A stretch of 64,000 bases of DNA from Colocasia esculenta (lineage: Eukaryota; Streptophyta; Magnoliopsida; Alismatales; Araceae). Below the pieces are notes generated by a model. It saw only the letters and a list, made by a program, of their open reading frames with translations, made no database searches and was not told the origin of the DNA. Positions 54,634 through 64,000 of this stretch are shown here, piece by piece. The position numbers and the translations under genes were made by a program. Position 1 is the first letter of the stretch; every line of letters starts with the position of its first letter. Where the stretch lies: contig CM024758.1 in assembly GCA_014218235.1 (NCBI GenBank), forward strand, positions 98,741,698-98,805,697. Direction: 5' to 3'.

Positions 54634-55436
54634 TGACACGAGGAGTTCCCATAGGTCAGTTGGACACTCGGCTCGGCCGACCTCCTAGAGTACTAGAGTC
54701 GACGTTCTGACATGGCTTGAACCGGAGATGCTGGCGTCGTCTACGCCAACGAGTCAGGTCGGCTAGACCGACCTCTTTAATCCCCTTAGGCTGACAACCG
54801 TAGCTCGGCCAAGGACGATGCTTACCCGGTTCGGCCATAACTGACGTAGAGCACGATGTGTCCGTGGGATTCTCATGAACGTGGCTCGTGTAACGACTGA
54901 AGCACTAACTGACAAGGTAATTGCGGCCATTAAGACTACGATCTGGACGATCTAGCATGGCAGTTACGAGTACGAAGACGATCCGACGACAATCATGGAG
55001 GCCCGTCGCGGGGTTCGTGGGGTCGTCCAACTGTTCCACGGGTAACCTAACGTTATAAAAGAGGCAGACACTCTTTAGACATAGGTACGCTGTTCTGCTT
55101 CTCTGGTTATGCCATTTTGCTCGGCTAGCTATTGACTTGAGTGTCGAAATGTCTCCCCACCGAGATCCCTCAGTGGGCTCTGCAAGTTCTCGAGCGTCGA
55201 GGCATGGAGCACTCGTCGCCAGATCTCTCACATCGGCTTTCTACTCCTCGGGGAGAAGCTCGGAGCAAGCGACTCCGGTCGGCTTGGCCTCCTCAGTATG
55301 AAGCTCAGAGCACGCATCTTTCGTCAGCTAAGCAGACCTCGGCCCAGTCAACTGGCTTGGTCGTCTCGTCTAGGACACCTCGGCCATCTCGGCAGGTCAC
55401 CTCAACTTGAGGCGACCCCCAGTACAAACCGTAACA
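54634..55436 (+). repeat. 5' LTR of the third element
   Basis: 803 bp; partner of 60093-60911, somewhat diverged, with a roughly 20-bp indel (present near 60378-60400 in the right copy). Confidence 0.88.
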
Positions 55437-55438
55437 TT

Positions 55439-55457
55439 TTGGCGTCGTCTGTGGGAA
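55439..55457 (+). promoter_or_regulatory. Primer binding site of the third element
   Basis: TTGGCGTCGTCTGTGGGAA two bases after the LTR end, the form commonly seen in plant Tat-type gypsy elements. Confidence 0.75.
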
Positions 55458-55632
55458 TTGCTACTAAAAGTCAGTATGGCTTCCCTTACTCTCTTTTGGC
55501 CGATCTCAGGCCTCCCGATGTTTGATGTCTGAAATCGGCAAGTCACGTCATAACATTGTCGTCTGTTAATGTCGTATTAGCGTCCGTGGAATCAATTTGA
55601 CGAGGTTCCTTCGGCACTCGACTGGTCCTAAC

Positions 55633-55971
55633 TAGGGCTGTTCACGGTTCGGTTCGGTTCGGTTTAGACCTCTTTTTAGAGGAAACCGAACCGAACCGAA
55701 CCGAAATTTGGTTCAAACCGAACCGAACCGAAAAAAAAAAACCTAAACTAAACGCGCGGGGCGGTCCTAGGTTTCGAACCCAGGCCGCCCCCAAAGGAAG
55801 AAGCGCGCCTAGCCACTGGGCTAGGCGCGCTTTTATGTTATATTTATTATTAAATATATTTATTATATATTTTCGGTTCATTCGGTTTCACTGTGCAAAA
55901 CCGAACCGAACCGAACCGAATTGGCCGATTCGGTTCGGTTTTCGGTTTGAACCGAATTATGAACAGCCCTA
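55633..55971. mobile_element. 339-bp hAT MITE containing a tRNA-like segment
   Basis: TIRs TAGGGCTGTTCACGGTTCGG and AATTATGAACAGCCCTA with repeated GGTTC/GAACC words; perfect 8-bp duplications GTCCTAAC (55625-55632 and 55972-55979). On the minus strand the core (about 55830-55753) has an A-box-like TAGCCCAGTGG and a B-box GGTTCGAAACC 32 bases apart. Confidence 0.88.
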
Positions 55972-56017
55972 GTCCTAACAATACAAGTTAATACGAGCTT
56001 CTCGTCCCACGATTTGT

Positions 56018-56290
56018 GGTGTCAATGGAGGCAACGCGAGGTGATCGCCTCGGCGCTCTTGGCTGCTCCGACCCCGTGAGCGGACGAAGAACACAACTCT
56101 TCTCATCCCATGGTGCAAAGTGTTGGTGGAGGCAGCACGAGGTGGTTGGTTCGGCGCTCTCGGCTGCTCTGACCTCATGAGCGGACGGAGAATACGGCTC
56201 TTCCCGTTCGACGGTCAGGTGTCGGTGGAGGCAGCGCGAGGTGATCGCTTCGGGGAACTTGGCTGCTCTGACCCTGTGAGCGGACGAAGG
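56018..56290 (+). repeat. Tandem ~102-bp repeat, three copies
   Basis: Copies begin near 56018, 56120 and 56220 (GGTGGAGGCAGCGCGAGGTG), each followed by GGCTGCTCTGACC...GAGCGGACG. Non-coding. Part of the internal spacer of the third element. Confidence 0.75.
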
Positions 56291-57081
56291 GGCCCAATTG
56301 ATCGAGCACGCATGAGGTCACTTTGGTACTCGTGAAGGATGTGGATGTCATAGTCCGTTGGACGAGGTCACTTCGGCACTCATTAGGGACATGAATACGA
56401 CATCCGACGTGTAGAAAGCGTGGAGAAGACGAGATCGCTTTGGTACTCGTAAAGAAGCATGATTGTTGATCAGCATTAGGCCTGATGGCCGACGTGGGAC
56501 CTGATGGCTGACGTCTGAAGGTGACGAGTCGTTGTATAGCATCGTCCCCCGTCGAATGGTGATTCGTTGAGGGATCACCCCCGACACGGTTAACGTTGTA
56601 AAGTTGTCGGCACAGTCAACAATGAGGCTCAACATATTCCGACAATACGAGTTAACTCGTGAGTAGTTAGGTTTTGTCTTGTCCCGATCTCCTTGGTCGA
56701 CGAAGAATAACCAGGTTACCTTCTCAGGAAACTTCAGTCACCGGAGTCGGAAGAGATCGTTATGACACTCTCGACCTAATGGAGTTCGCTTGTTTCGCGT
56801 CGGCTAATAGTCTTAAACGTCGAATCGGCCAGCGTATGGGTTTGACCACGTCAGAACGAGTTAGCGACGACGTAAGTTATGCTATGGTCTCGATATGTTT
56901 AGGAACTAAACTATCGCAAGGTTAAGTTTTCAGATGATGCCGACGATCTGAACGCATGAAAATCGTTGTAATTGGCAAAGAAAAGAGATTTTGTATTGAT
57001 GAATAGGAAAATACAAAAGACTTTGGCAGAGTGCCAAGGAATGATGAAGGGTGTATTCGTTGTGATCGTTGGCTTGGGCTC

Positions 57082-59079
57082 CTAAGCCGCAACGTTATCA
57101 TCTGCGTCGACCTGAGTCTCGGTGTCGGGCGCGACATCTGTGTCGGCGATGACGACTGCGGCGGTGGCCTCGAGACGCTCTTCAAGGGCGACAACCAGCG
57201 CGTCGTAGATAGCTTCCTCGATGTCTTTGTCCTCGGCATCGTTCACCAAACTCGATAGGTCATAATCGGGATAGAGGTCTCGGAGGCGTCCGAGGCAAAA
57301 GTCGTACCCCGTCTGGGAGAGTTTGTCAATCTCTTCCTTTAGCTCCTCGGACTCGTGGTACTCGGTGATGGCTTTGCCGCGCTCATCTTCGACCAGTTTC
57401 GTGATTTGGGCCTTTGTCGCCGCATGCGCTTCCTTTTCGGCATGGAAGTACTTGTTGAGCTTGTTGGCTGCCTTCGCTAGCCGGGTAGTGTTGTCCTCGA
57501 CCTTCGATGCTCGTTGCTCGTCGACCAGAAGCTTTTCGGCCTCCTCGGCCCTCTTCTCGGCTGCCTTGGCCTTCTTCTCAGCCTCGGCTACTCGTCCAAC
57601 GACGTTGGTCCAGGTTGTCTCGACCTTGAGGAGCAGAGTCCCAACCAGCGCCAACTGGTCCTGCATCGTTCGATAGAGGTCTTCGACAACCTCATTTTGC
57701 CTTCAGGCCCGAGGCGCGGGCCTTCGCTCCGGCAGGGATCAACCGACGACCCCACTCTATGGCAGAGAGCTCTTCCGTTTATCGTGGTGATCAGAGCATT
57801 TAGGAAGAGCCCAAGATAGGAGCGTCGGCGACGTCGGCCAACCGGTGACAGCCGATTTTTGCGGTCGCTCAGGCGTCCTCCTCGTCGACTGGGTCTTCGA
57901 CGCATGCTGCTGATCTAGTGTGCCGAATGGAGGTGCGACGACGTGCTCGCCGAACTGCTCTGCTTTCGAGGTTGGATTGCGCTTTTCTTGCCCCGCGGGA
58001 TAAGAACCTCTGAGCGGCCACCTCGGCGAGGGAAGCGTTCTTTGTCTTGGCAGTGTCCTGAGCTGCCGATGGCTTGTCCTTCTCGGCCATTGCTGCAAGA
58101 GACAAAAGGTCGAGTTAGTTTTCGGAATTCAACGGTAGGGGCGAAAGGGGAGCGTCGACAAGGAACTTAGACCTCGGTTGGCCTCAGCAATCAACTCGAA
58201 CACCTCGTCGGATGGTTCGTACAGGTTGGGGGACTCCACCGCCTATAGATATTCGAAGTCCGAGAGCTTGGATGCAACGAGGGTTGGAGGTCGGAAGGCT
58301 TTGTTGCGAATGTTTACCGCTGACCAGGTGGTTGGGAAGGGCCATCTTGTCGGGCAATAAACAAAGATGAAATTCCTCTTCCAGTTGTGGACAAAGGAAG
58401 ACATTCGACCGAGGATTTGCCGATCGGTCCAAGCTGCGAAATACAGCTAGTCCCCGAGGACTTTCACGTAGAAGCATAAGAAGAAGAGGCGAGTGGTCGA
58501 CTGGACTTCGACGAGGGCGCAAATTTCTAGGAAGCCGACTATCGACCTCCAAGAGTTGGGGGTCAACTGTGAAGGAGTGGCTCTTAACTTGAGAAGTAGA
58601 AGAATAATAAAGGGATGCAAGGGAAACTGAAGGTCGGCTCGGACGACCTCTGAATAAATGCAAACTCCACGCTCTATGGTGAAGTGAGCTCTGAATCACT
58701 TCGAAGAGTACAAAATGGAACTCTTGGGGAAGTCGAGACCAGGATGGTTTTTCATCCAGTGGAAAGTCTCGTCGTCGGTGTCTCACCGCGCGTCGGCTAC
58801 AGTGTCGGCTTGCCGACGCGACCCTAACGTATGAGAGAGAAAGCTTCTTGGGTATGTAAGACCCAGAAGTGATCTCAAGAGCGGAGGACTCCTCGGCAGG
58901 CTCCGACGTGTGAGCATTGGGCCGACCTGCCTCTGGAGGAGACGCCCCCGTCCCAGCAGGCCGAACAACGTCGGAGAGGAGTTCTCGAAAGGAGAACCTC
59001 CAGATGAAGAACCCTCTTGAAGGCGAGGGTTAGAAGTAGAAGATGTAGAAGAGTTGGAGGAGGAGGTGGAGCTCATCAC
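57082..59079 (-). pseudogene. Antisense gene of the third element (PF04195-like)
   Basis: Minus-strand pieces, in order: a Ser-rich start at 59079 (MMSSTSSSNSSTSSTSNPRL, FENSSPTLFGLL), and a central block at about 58700-58400 reading ERGVCIYSEVVRADLQFPLH, LTPNSWRSIVGFLEICAL and FVHNWKRNFIFVYCP. I recognise that block as the 'putative gypsy type transposon' family PF04195. Then come an exon near 58095-57870 (AEKDKPSAAQDTAKTKNASL) and an open 194-codon coiled coil at 57666-57082 (VAEAEKKAKAAEKRAEEAEK). Acceptor-like sites precede several pieces, so it is probably multi-exon; stops and frameshifts indicate decay. This sense-antisense order is the same as in the two large elements. Confidence 0.62.
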
Positions 59080-59344
59080 TTACCTCTGAAGGAAGCAAGC
59101 GGGGAATGAAGACTGATGACGGAAGCTCAGACGATCGACGACGAAGCTTTCCAACACGTCGGATCGAAGCACGTCAGTTGGTCGTCTCGCTCAAAATTCT
59201 CGTGCACGGAAGCAAGGGTGGCATTTTGGACGCAAACTGCACTATTATAATGCCGGGGGGCCGATTAGATCCAACGACTGGGATTCATCGTCTTCAGCGA
59301 CCATCCAGATCGAACCACGTGGCGGCCCTGGGTTGGCTACTGAG

Positions 59345-59714
59345 TAGAGCTGCAACTGGGTCGGGTTCGGAACCGGAAACACAGATTCTGATTTCGATAA
59401 CCGAAATATAATTTCGATTCCGATAAAATCGGAATGGTTAATTCTGATTTCGTTCCGATTCTGATAACACTACTGGAACTGAAATTCGATAAGCTAAGAT
59501 GCTTATCATGGTTTTGCCTTTTGAGTTTATGGATAATTTATTGAAATAACCGATATCGATTCTGATTATTTTTCAATTCCGATTCCGATAGCTTATCAGA
59601 ATATCCGATACCGATTCCGATAAGTTATCAGTACTAATTTTCAATTACGAAACCGATAATTTTTATTGGAATCAGGTCGGAATATCGTAATATCGGGTTC
59701 CGTTTGCAGCCCTA
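59345..59714. mobile_element. 370-bp hAT-like MITE
   Basis: TIRs TAGAGCTGCAACTGGGTCGG and CCGTTTGCAGCCCTA; flanks CTACTGAG and CTACCGAA (6 of 8 match). Interior made of GATTCCGATA/TATCGG words. An older relative of the other TAGGGCTG-ended elements. Confidence 0.72.
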
Positions 59715-59895
59715 CTACCGAACTTTGCCTCAGATTATGGTGAGCATGACTTGCGAGGAGTGTAATGATGGCGCACAGGAGTCGAGGCGGTGACGTGACG
59801 GTTGACGTCGCGCATAGCAACCGAGGAAGCTCTGCCATTATGATGGCACAGGCTGTTCGGAGATGGGACGTGCGACAGACCACGTAGGCTGGCAG

Positions 59896-59995
59896 NNNNN
59901 NNNNNNNNNNNNNNNNNNNNNNNNNNNNNNNNNNNNNNNNNNNNNNNNNNNNNNNNNNNNNNNNNNNNNNNNNNNNNNNNNNNNNNNNNNNNNNN
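59896..59995. other. Assembly gap (100 N)
   Basis: A run of exactly 100 undetermined bases inside the third element. Translations across it are meaningless. Confidence 0.99.
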
Positions 59996-60092
59996 AGCCA
60001 CGTGTCAAGCCACGTGTTGTCAACAAAGTAGTTATGGATAATAGCTTCACCTTGGCCCACTGGAGCGGTCCGACGTGAACCTGGGGGACCAA

Positions 60093-60911
60093 TGATACGT
60101 GGAGTTCCCACAGGTCTGCTGGAGCCTCGGTTCGTCCGACCTAAAGTACCAAAGCCGACGTCCTGACGTTGCTTGAACCTGAGATCCTGACGTCATCTAC
60201 GCTGACGAGTTAGGTCGGCTAAATTGACCTTTTTAATCCCCTTGGGCCCACAACTGTAGCTCGGCCAATGACGAAACTTACCTGGTTTGGTCGTAATTGA
60301 CGTGGGGCACGACGTGTCCACGAGATTCCCGAGAACATAGCTCGTGTAACGGTTAAAGCACTAACCGACGAGGTAATGGCTGAGGATCGTGCGTCCAATA
60401 ATTGCGGCCATTAAGACCACGATTGGACAATCTGGCATGGCAGTTATGACCACGATCCGATGACAATCACGGAGACCCACCATGGGATTTGCGGGGTCGT
60501 CCAACTGTTCCACGAGTAACCTAATCCTATAAAATAGGGAGACACTCTTCAGACGTATATACGCTGTTCTGCTCCTCTGGCTGCGTCATTTTGCTCGGCT
60601 AACTACTGACTTTAGCGTCTGAATGTCTCTCCGTCAAGATCCCTCGGTGGGTTTTGCAGGTTCTCGGACATCGGGGCATGGAGCACTCGTCGCTAGATCT
60701 CACCTCTGTTTTTCACTCCTTTGGGAGAAGCTTGGAGTGAGCGACTCCGCTCGGCTTGGCCTCAGTGAGAAGCTCAGAGCACGCGTCTTTTGTCAACTAA
60801 GCAGACCTTGGCCTAGTCAATTGGTTTGGTCGTCTCGTCTAAAGACACCTCACCTCGGCCACTTTGGCAGGTCATCTCGGCTTGAGCCGACCCCCATTAC
60901 AAACCGTAACA
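60093..60911 (+). repeat. 3' LTR of the third element
   Basis: 819 bp; partner of 54634-55436, ends CAAACCGTAACA, followed by GTTGT. Confidence 0.88.
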
Positions 60912-61147
60912 GTTGTAAATCACTATCCCACGTGTGAGGACAGGACCTGGCATCTGCCATATTTTAGCAGTACCACTCGACATCGCCGATGGCTGTTTAA
61001 CCAATTCCAGGGTTAACAACAGTTTTGTTGCAGTATTTTATATTTACATGTTCACATACATTAGATGCTTACAAATTTTTTCCACAGAGCTGTGATTTTG
61101 TCTTCGTTAACAAAGTATGTGAAATATTCCTCGTTCTTTTTGCAGAG

Positions 61148-61370
61148 GAAATCAAGGCAATACAGGTTTGCATCAATACGTTTAGCACCGCAGGTGGAGT
61201 GGGCTCCTCGCACTGCTCTGAATCCTTCGCTCATGGTTTCCGTTTGTATAGCCCTCGTTTTGGCATGTTTGTTTTCCTGCACTAAAAGAACTGATTCTAG
61301 GTTGTTATTATGGCATCAAAACCATCCAAATGTAGTAAGTTTACAAAGAACACCGAGTGACCTTAAGTAA
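61148..61370 (+). CDS. DnaJ terminal exon with C-terminal membrane segment
   Basis: The carried-over GG plus G restores the frame, giving GKSRQYRFASIRLAPQVEW, then a hydrophobic segment SLMVSVCIALVLACLFSC and a short polar tail to TAA at 61368-61370. The FASI...W pattern before a membrane span matches what I recall of C-terminal extensions in this plant DnaJ subgroup. One membrane span close to the C-terminus suggests tail anchoring. The acceptor chosen is the second AG of GCAGAG; the first would shift the frame. A further intron near 61298 cannot be excluded. Confidence 0.78.
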
Positions 61371-61802
61371 GTAGAATGATGCGGCTGATGTGATTACCAG
61401 AGAGAAAATGGGGCAAGGGGGAGTAATTTCTGTGAGTTTGTGTCACATAATCCATCATAATTTTATTTGGTGGATCATTTCTGTCCTGGAGCTCCTGGTA
61501 AATTGCTCTGGGAAGGCCGGAAGGGTTAGGAAAGGTTGACTTTGGTCTATTATTCCATTGCTTCTTATTATTTTGTACCTTTTATGTATGGAATTTTCGC
61601 TGGTTGATGTCGGTGCACTCCATTTATATATTATTTTAAATCCTGGTCATCAATTGCCCTTCACAGTTATCCATTTTGCCTACTTGTATTCTTGGATCTG
61701 CTCATTTCCACCTCTCTCTCTCTCTCTCTCTCAAGACAGAAAGCAGTGGTTTTTTTGACCCCATTATTTTCAGCCTTCAGTTATGTTGTGGAGTGACAGT
61801 CT
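61371..61802 (+). other. Probable 3' untranslated region
   Basis: AT-rich sequence after the DnaJ stop, with a CT microsatellite at 61709-61733. I could not place the polyadenylation site. Confidence 0.4.
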
Positions 61803-61814
61803 TCTTTCGATTTA

Positions 61815-61900
61815 GTACTCAAAGATTGGTCTAGTGGTCCACGTACACCAGGACTGAGAGACCTCAGATTCAGATCTCATTGAGATGAGATTTTTAAAAA
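61815..61900 (+). repeat. Possible tRNA-derived SINE head
   Basis: GGTCTAGTGGTCCACG resembles an A-box region and AGATTCAGATCTC a weak B-box about 40 bases later, followed by an A-rich stretch. Ends and target duplication were not found, so this is tentative. Confidence 0.3.
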
Positions 61901-62039
61901 GTTTCTAAAGAATAAATGTGATAGGCTCATTTCCAACTAAAAAAGAGGAGTCTTATTTCGATTTTGAACCGATTGTCAGATTAGCAAATTGAAGGCTCTT
62001 ACATTGAGGTAAATTTAGGGTTGTGCTACAGGAGATCGG

Positions 62040-62270
62040 CCTCTAATGCAGCGAATATAGCCAATAATCCCATACAATATGTTCATACCATACATATGAA
62101 GATTGAAAACACTTAATTGAAGAGAATTTGACTCCCCATGTATCATCTACAGATAAAGTGGCTGATATTTTCACTAAAGGCATGCTCAGAGAAGATTTCA
62201 CATCGAACTTAGGCAAGCTGGGCTTGAAAAATATCTATCCCTTGGGCCAATTCGGTGGCCATTTTACCTC
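62040..62270 (+). pseudogene. Ty1/copia pol C-terminal scrap
   Basis: Reads ANIANNPIQYVHTIHMKIEN, then, after a small frameshift, TPHVSSTDKVADIFTKGMLR and LGKLGLKNIY. These are the closing motifs of the copia RNase H domain. Everything upstream is missing. A G-rich tract (ATGTGGGGGTATAG, near 62276) could be its polypurine tract, but I could not delimit an LTR. Confidence 0.72.
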
Positions 62271-63120
62271 TCGGTATGTGGGGGTATAGGATGTACATAC
62301 ATGGTTAAAATTAAACTGGTTTTGGGATGGTGGTATAAGTTAACCAGAGATATGAAAAGTAACTCAAGGGTACGACGGATTAACTCTACCCGACCTCAAT
62401 AGATGTGGTAGCACTACACCTGAATAATAAAGGATACTTTCTTTTTTCATTCAAAATAATTTAGAGTGGAAAATAGGTTAAACTACACCTCGATATCTTA
62501 ACCCAGACATACATAACCAATTGTTAAAGCAGGCAGAGTGTAGAGAAGGGACCCAGGTAGGTAGGTTTTCTTAGTATCTAGCCTCTTGGCACAACTGTAT
62601 CGCACAGTGCGATATGGCCAATCATGTTGCAAACTCTTACTTAGGTTCTAAAATTAGCTCATGCCATTGCTTTTTTGATAGAAAGATTAACTTCGACCCA
62701 TCAAAGCATGGCTAGAAAGAAGCTAAACCTAACAGAGAGAGGTTCAAGTGGAACAGGGGGGGGGGTATTTTTTGGGACCAGAAAAGATACAGTTATATTA
62801 GATAAATCAGGTTACATCGAACAAGAACAAGAGAGATTATCATCCCTAGAGAATATAAAGACAGCCAATAAGAGAGACACAAGCGAGAGAGAGAGAAAGA
62901 TAACATTAGTACTGCATAACAGGTCAAAACTAATCCACAGAACTTGATCAACGATGAAGAAAACACAAGGCAGGCGCCTACTCGGAAGGATGACTGCTAC
63001 TACACATGCTTGCAGTAAATCAAGTGATGAAGCTCGAAAGACACAGTGATGCAAAATGTGTGGAATAACACCCAAACACGAGCTGATACATTGAGTTCAA
63101 AATCCTGAACATAGGTGATC
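62271..63120. other. Non-coding, possible LTR remnants
   Basis: AT-rich DNA, a G-run at 62756-62765 and no gene that I can support. Part may be copia LTR. Confidence 0.4.
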
Positions 63121-63498
63121 TAGAGATTTATTACCCGCAATAAATTAGATCCACGCGGGGTGCTTCACCTGAAAAAACTTGAGGAGGCAGATCCTAAATG
63201 GAAATTCAAGCTTCCCAAGAAATGATAAATAGAATCTGAGCAAAAAAGCCTGAAGGAGAAACCCTCCGATGATGATCAAAGACCATTCCCTTCCCCAAAG
63301 AGAACAACAAAAGCCAAGAAAGAAATCTTTTTGGAGCAAGAAAACCCCTAAACAAGAGGCGACTGAGGAGAGGGGAGGGGAGACCTGTTTAGAGGCGCCC
63401 CCACCCCTCCTACCCTTCAAGACTCCCTAGGGCTGGCGGCAGTTGAGAGAGATGAAATCTCGCTTCCAAAATCTTCCCCGCTGCACGACCCAGCCCAA
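63121..63498 (-). other. Leader region of a minus-strand LTR element (partial)
   Basis: Between a candidate primer site at 63499-63516 and the AT-rich DNA to the left. Short open frames only; no domain seen. Confidence 0.35.
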
Positions 63499-63516
63499 GG
63501 ATCTGGAGGGCGCCAA
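63499..63516 (-). promoter_or_regulatory. Candidate primer binding site
   Basis: Minus-strand TTGGCGCCCTCCAGATCC abuts TTTCAACA, a plausible LTR end. Confidence 0.45.
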
Positions 63517-64000
63517 TGTTGAAATTCCCTTTATTTGACTAGGGGACTGATGTGGGTAGTGTTGGGTAAAGGGAGGTTGTAGGGGGCAATAATAATAAGA
63601 AAGGGAACTCAAGAGTTTATGAAGTAAAATGTGTATAAAAAGCTGTGCAAGTTTTGTCCTTTTGTTGTGGGGGTCTTTAGTCCCACATGAGAAATATCTA
63701 AGAAGAATGAAGACTTTATAACCCAAAATGTTCATGAGACTATGTCTTATAGACAATGGTGATGTTATGATAGATCATATCACATATGTGCGTCGCCAAG
63801 TCCAGTAGGGTTGGGCGGGTGTATGCGTGTGATGGCATGGTCCAGTCAGCTTGTCTTGGCACCTTTCTACTTCTTCTTTTTACGTTGTTGCCTTTTCCTG
63901 GAGAGGTTGGGTCCATTTTGGACCGATTCACTGAATTGGTCCATTGTCTTGGCTTGTGCGGGTATGTGACACTTTATATGGTGATTAGGGCTCCCTAATC
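63517..64000 (-). repeat. Partial LTR running off the window
   Basis: Begins TGTTGAAATTCC on the plus strand and contains TTTAGTCCCACATGAGAAA followed by AGACTTTATAA, a pairing common in plant LTR promoters. The other end is outside the window. Confidence 0.42.

Larger units (their letters stand above)
54634..60911 (+). mobile_element. Non-autonomous Tat-like LTR element with antisense gene
   Basis: LTRs 54634-55436 and 60093-60911 (TGACACGAGGAGTTCCC/TGATACGTGGAGTTCCC to CAAACCGTAACA) are flanked by GTCGT (54629-54633) and GTTGT (60912-60916). PBS TTGGCGTCGTCTGTGGGAA begins at 55439; the purine tract CTGGGGGACCAA precedes the right LTR. No gag or pol is visible in 4.6 kb of internal sequence. 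It keeps an antisense gene (about 59079-57082), a tandem repeat and two hAT MITEs. The gap of 100 Ns hides a little internal sequence. Confidence 0.87.
54500..61147 (+). other. 6.6-kb DnaJ intron
   Basis: Donor at 54500, acceptor at 61146-61147 (TTTTTGCAGAG). Contains the third Tat-like element (54634-60911) and the only assembly gap. The acceptor CAGAG offers two AGs two bases apart; only the second restores the reading frame. Confidence 0.75.

Noticed and set aside
55753..55834. Functional tRNA gene
   Set aside because: A and B boxes are present, but the acceptor and anticodon stems do not form a normal cloverleaf and the segment lies inside a MITE.
59641..60111. ORFs spanning the N run
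   Set aside because: Translations through undetermined bases have no meaning.
61090..61114. Candidate 25-nt micro-exon before the last DnaJ exon
   Set aside because: Phase fits, but the following intron would be only 31 bp, too short for a plant intron; the second AG at 61146-61147 solves the phase without it.

Overview
This is plant nuclear DNA, probably from a large-genome angiosperm. The monocot-like look of its hAT MITEs is only a weak hint. The one host gene I can follow is a plus-strand gene for the C-terminal part of a type-A DnaJ (Hsp40) co-chaperone. Its exons lie at 1353-1513, 54243-54319, 54394-54499 and 61148-61370, and the splice phases agree at every junction (567 nt, 188 codons plus stop). 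Introns of 52.7 kb, 74 bp and 6.6 kb separate them, and almost all of the rest of the window is transposons packed into the two large introns. Any 5' exons must lie left of the window.

Region by region: 1-735 holds a broken PNGase A-like gene fragment abutting CACTA-like inverted repeats. The 52.7-kb intron (1514-54242) contains a small minus-strand LTR element (2742-5561, TSD AAACT), several TIR elements with 8-bp target duplications, and a decayed hAT transposase (8178-8383 resuming at 51639). A very large minus-strand Ty3/gypsy element of the Tat/Ogre type splits that transposase (8384-51638, TSD ATTGT). A second, plus-strand Tat/Ogre element of 22.5 kb (11852-34382, TSD GACGC) is nested inside it. 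The outer element has also been hit by four DNA transposons (35266-35799, 38681-39835, 42247-42569, 48111-49522); I found none in the nested one. The 6.6-kb intron holds a third Tat-like element (54634-60911) that lacks gag-pol, carries two hAT MITEs and contains a 100-bp assembly gap. The right edge has the 3' untranslated region, a copia pol scrap and part of another LTR.

Both large Tat elements follow the plan LTR - PBS - ORF1 - gag - PR - RT - RNase H - second (archaeal-type) RNase H - integrase - hairpin-repeat spacer - antisense gene - PPT - LTR, but all their sense ORFs are broken by stops and frameshifts. The main biological interest is the antisense cargo. The nested element carries a multi-exon plant mobile domain (PMD) gene with an open 887-codon first exon. 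The outer element keeps only the last exons of a comparable gene. The third element keeps an antisense gene resembling the 'putative gypsy type transposon' family (PF04195) and little else. The nested LTRs have a palindrome array flanked by divergent TATA boxes, so the 3' LTR could transcribe the antisense gene. Arrays of small hairpins lie between the convergent pol and antisense genes in both large elements.
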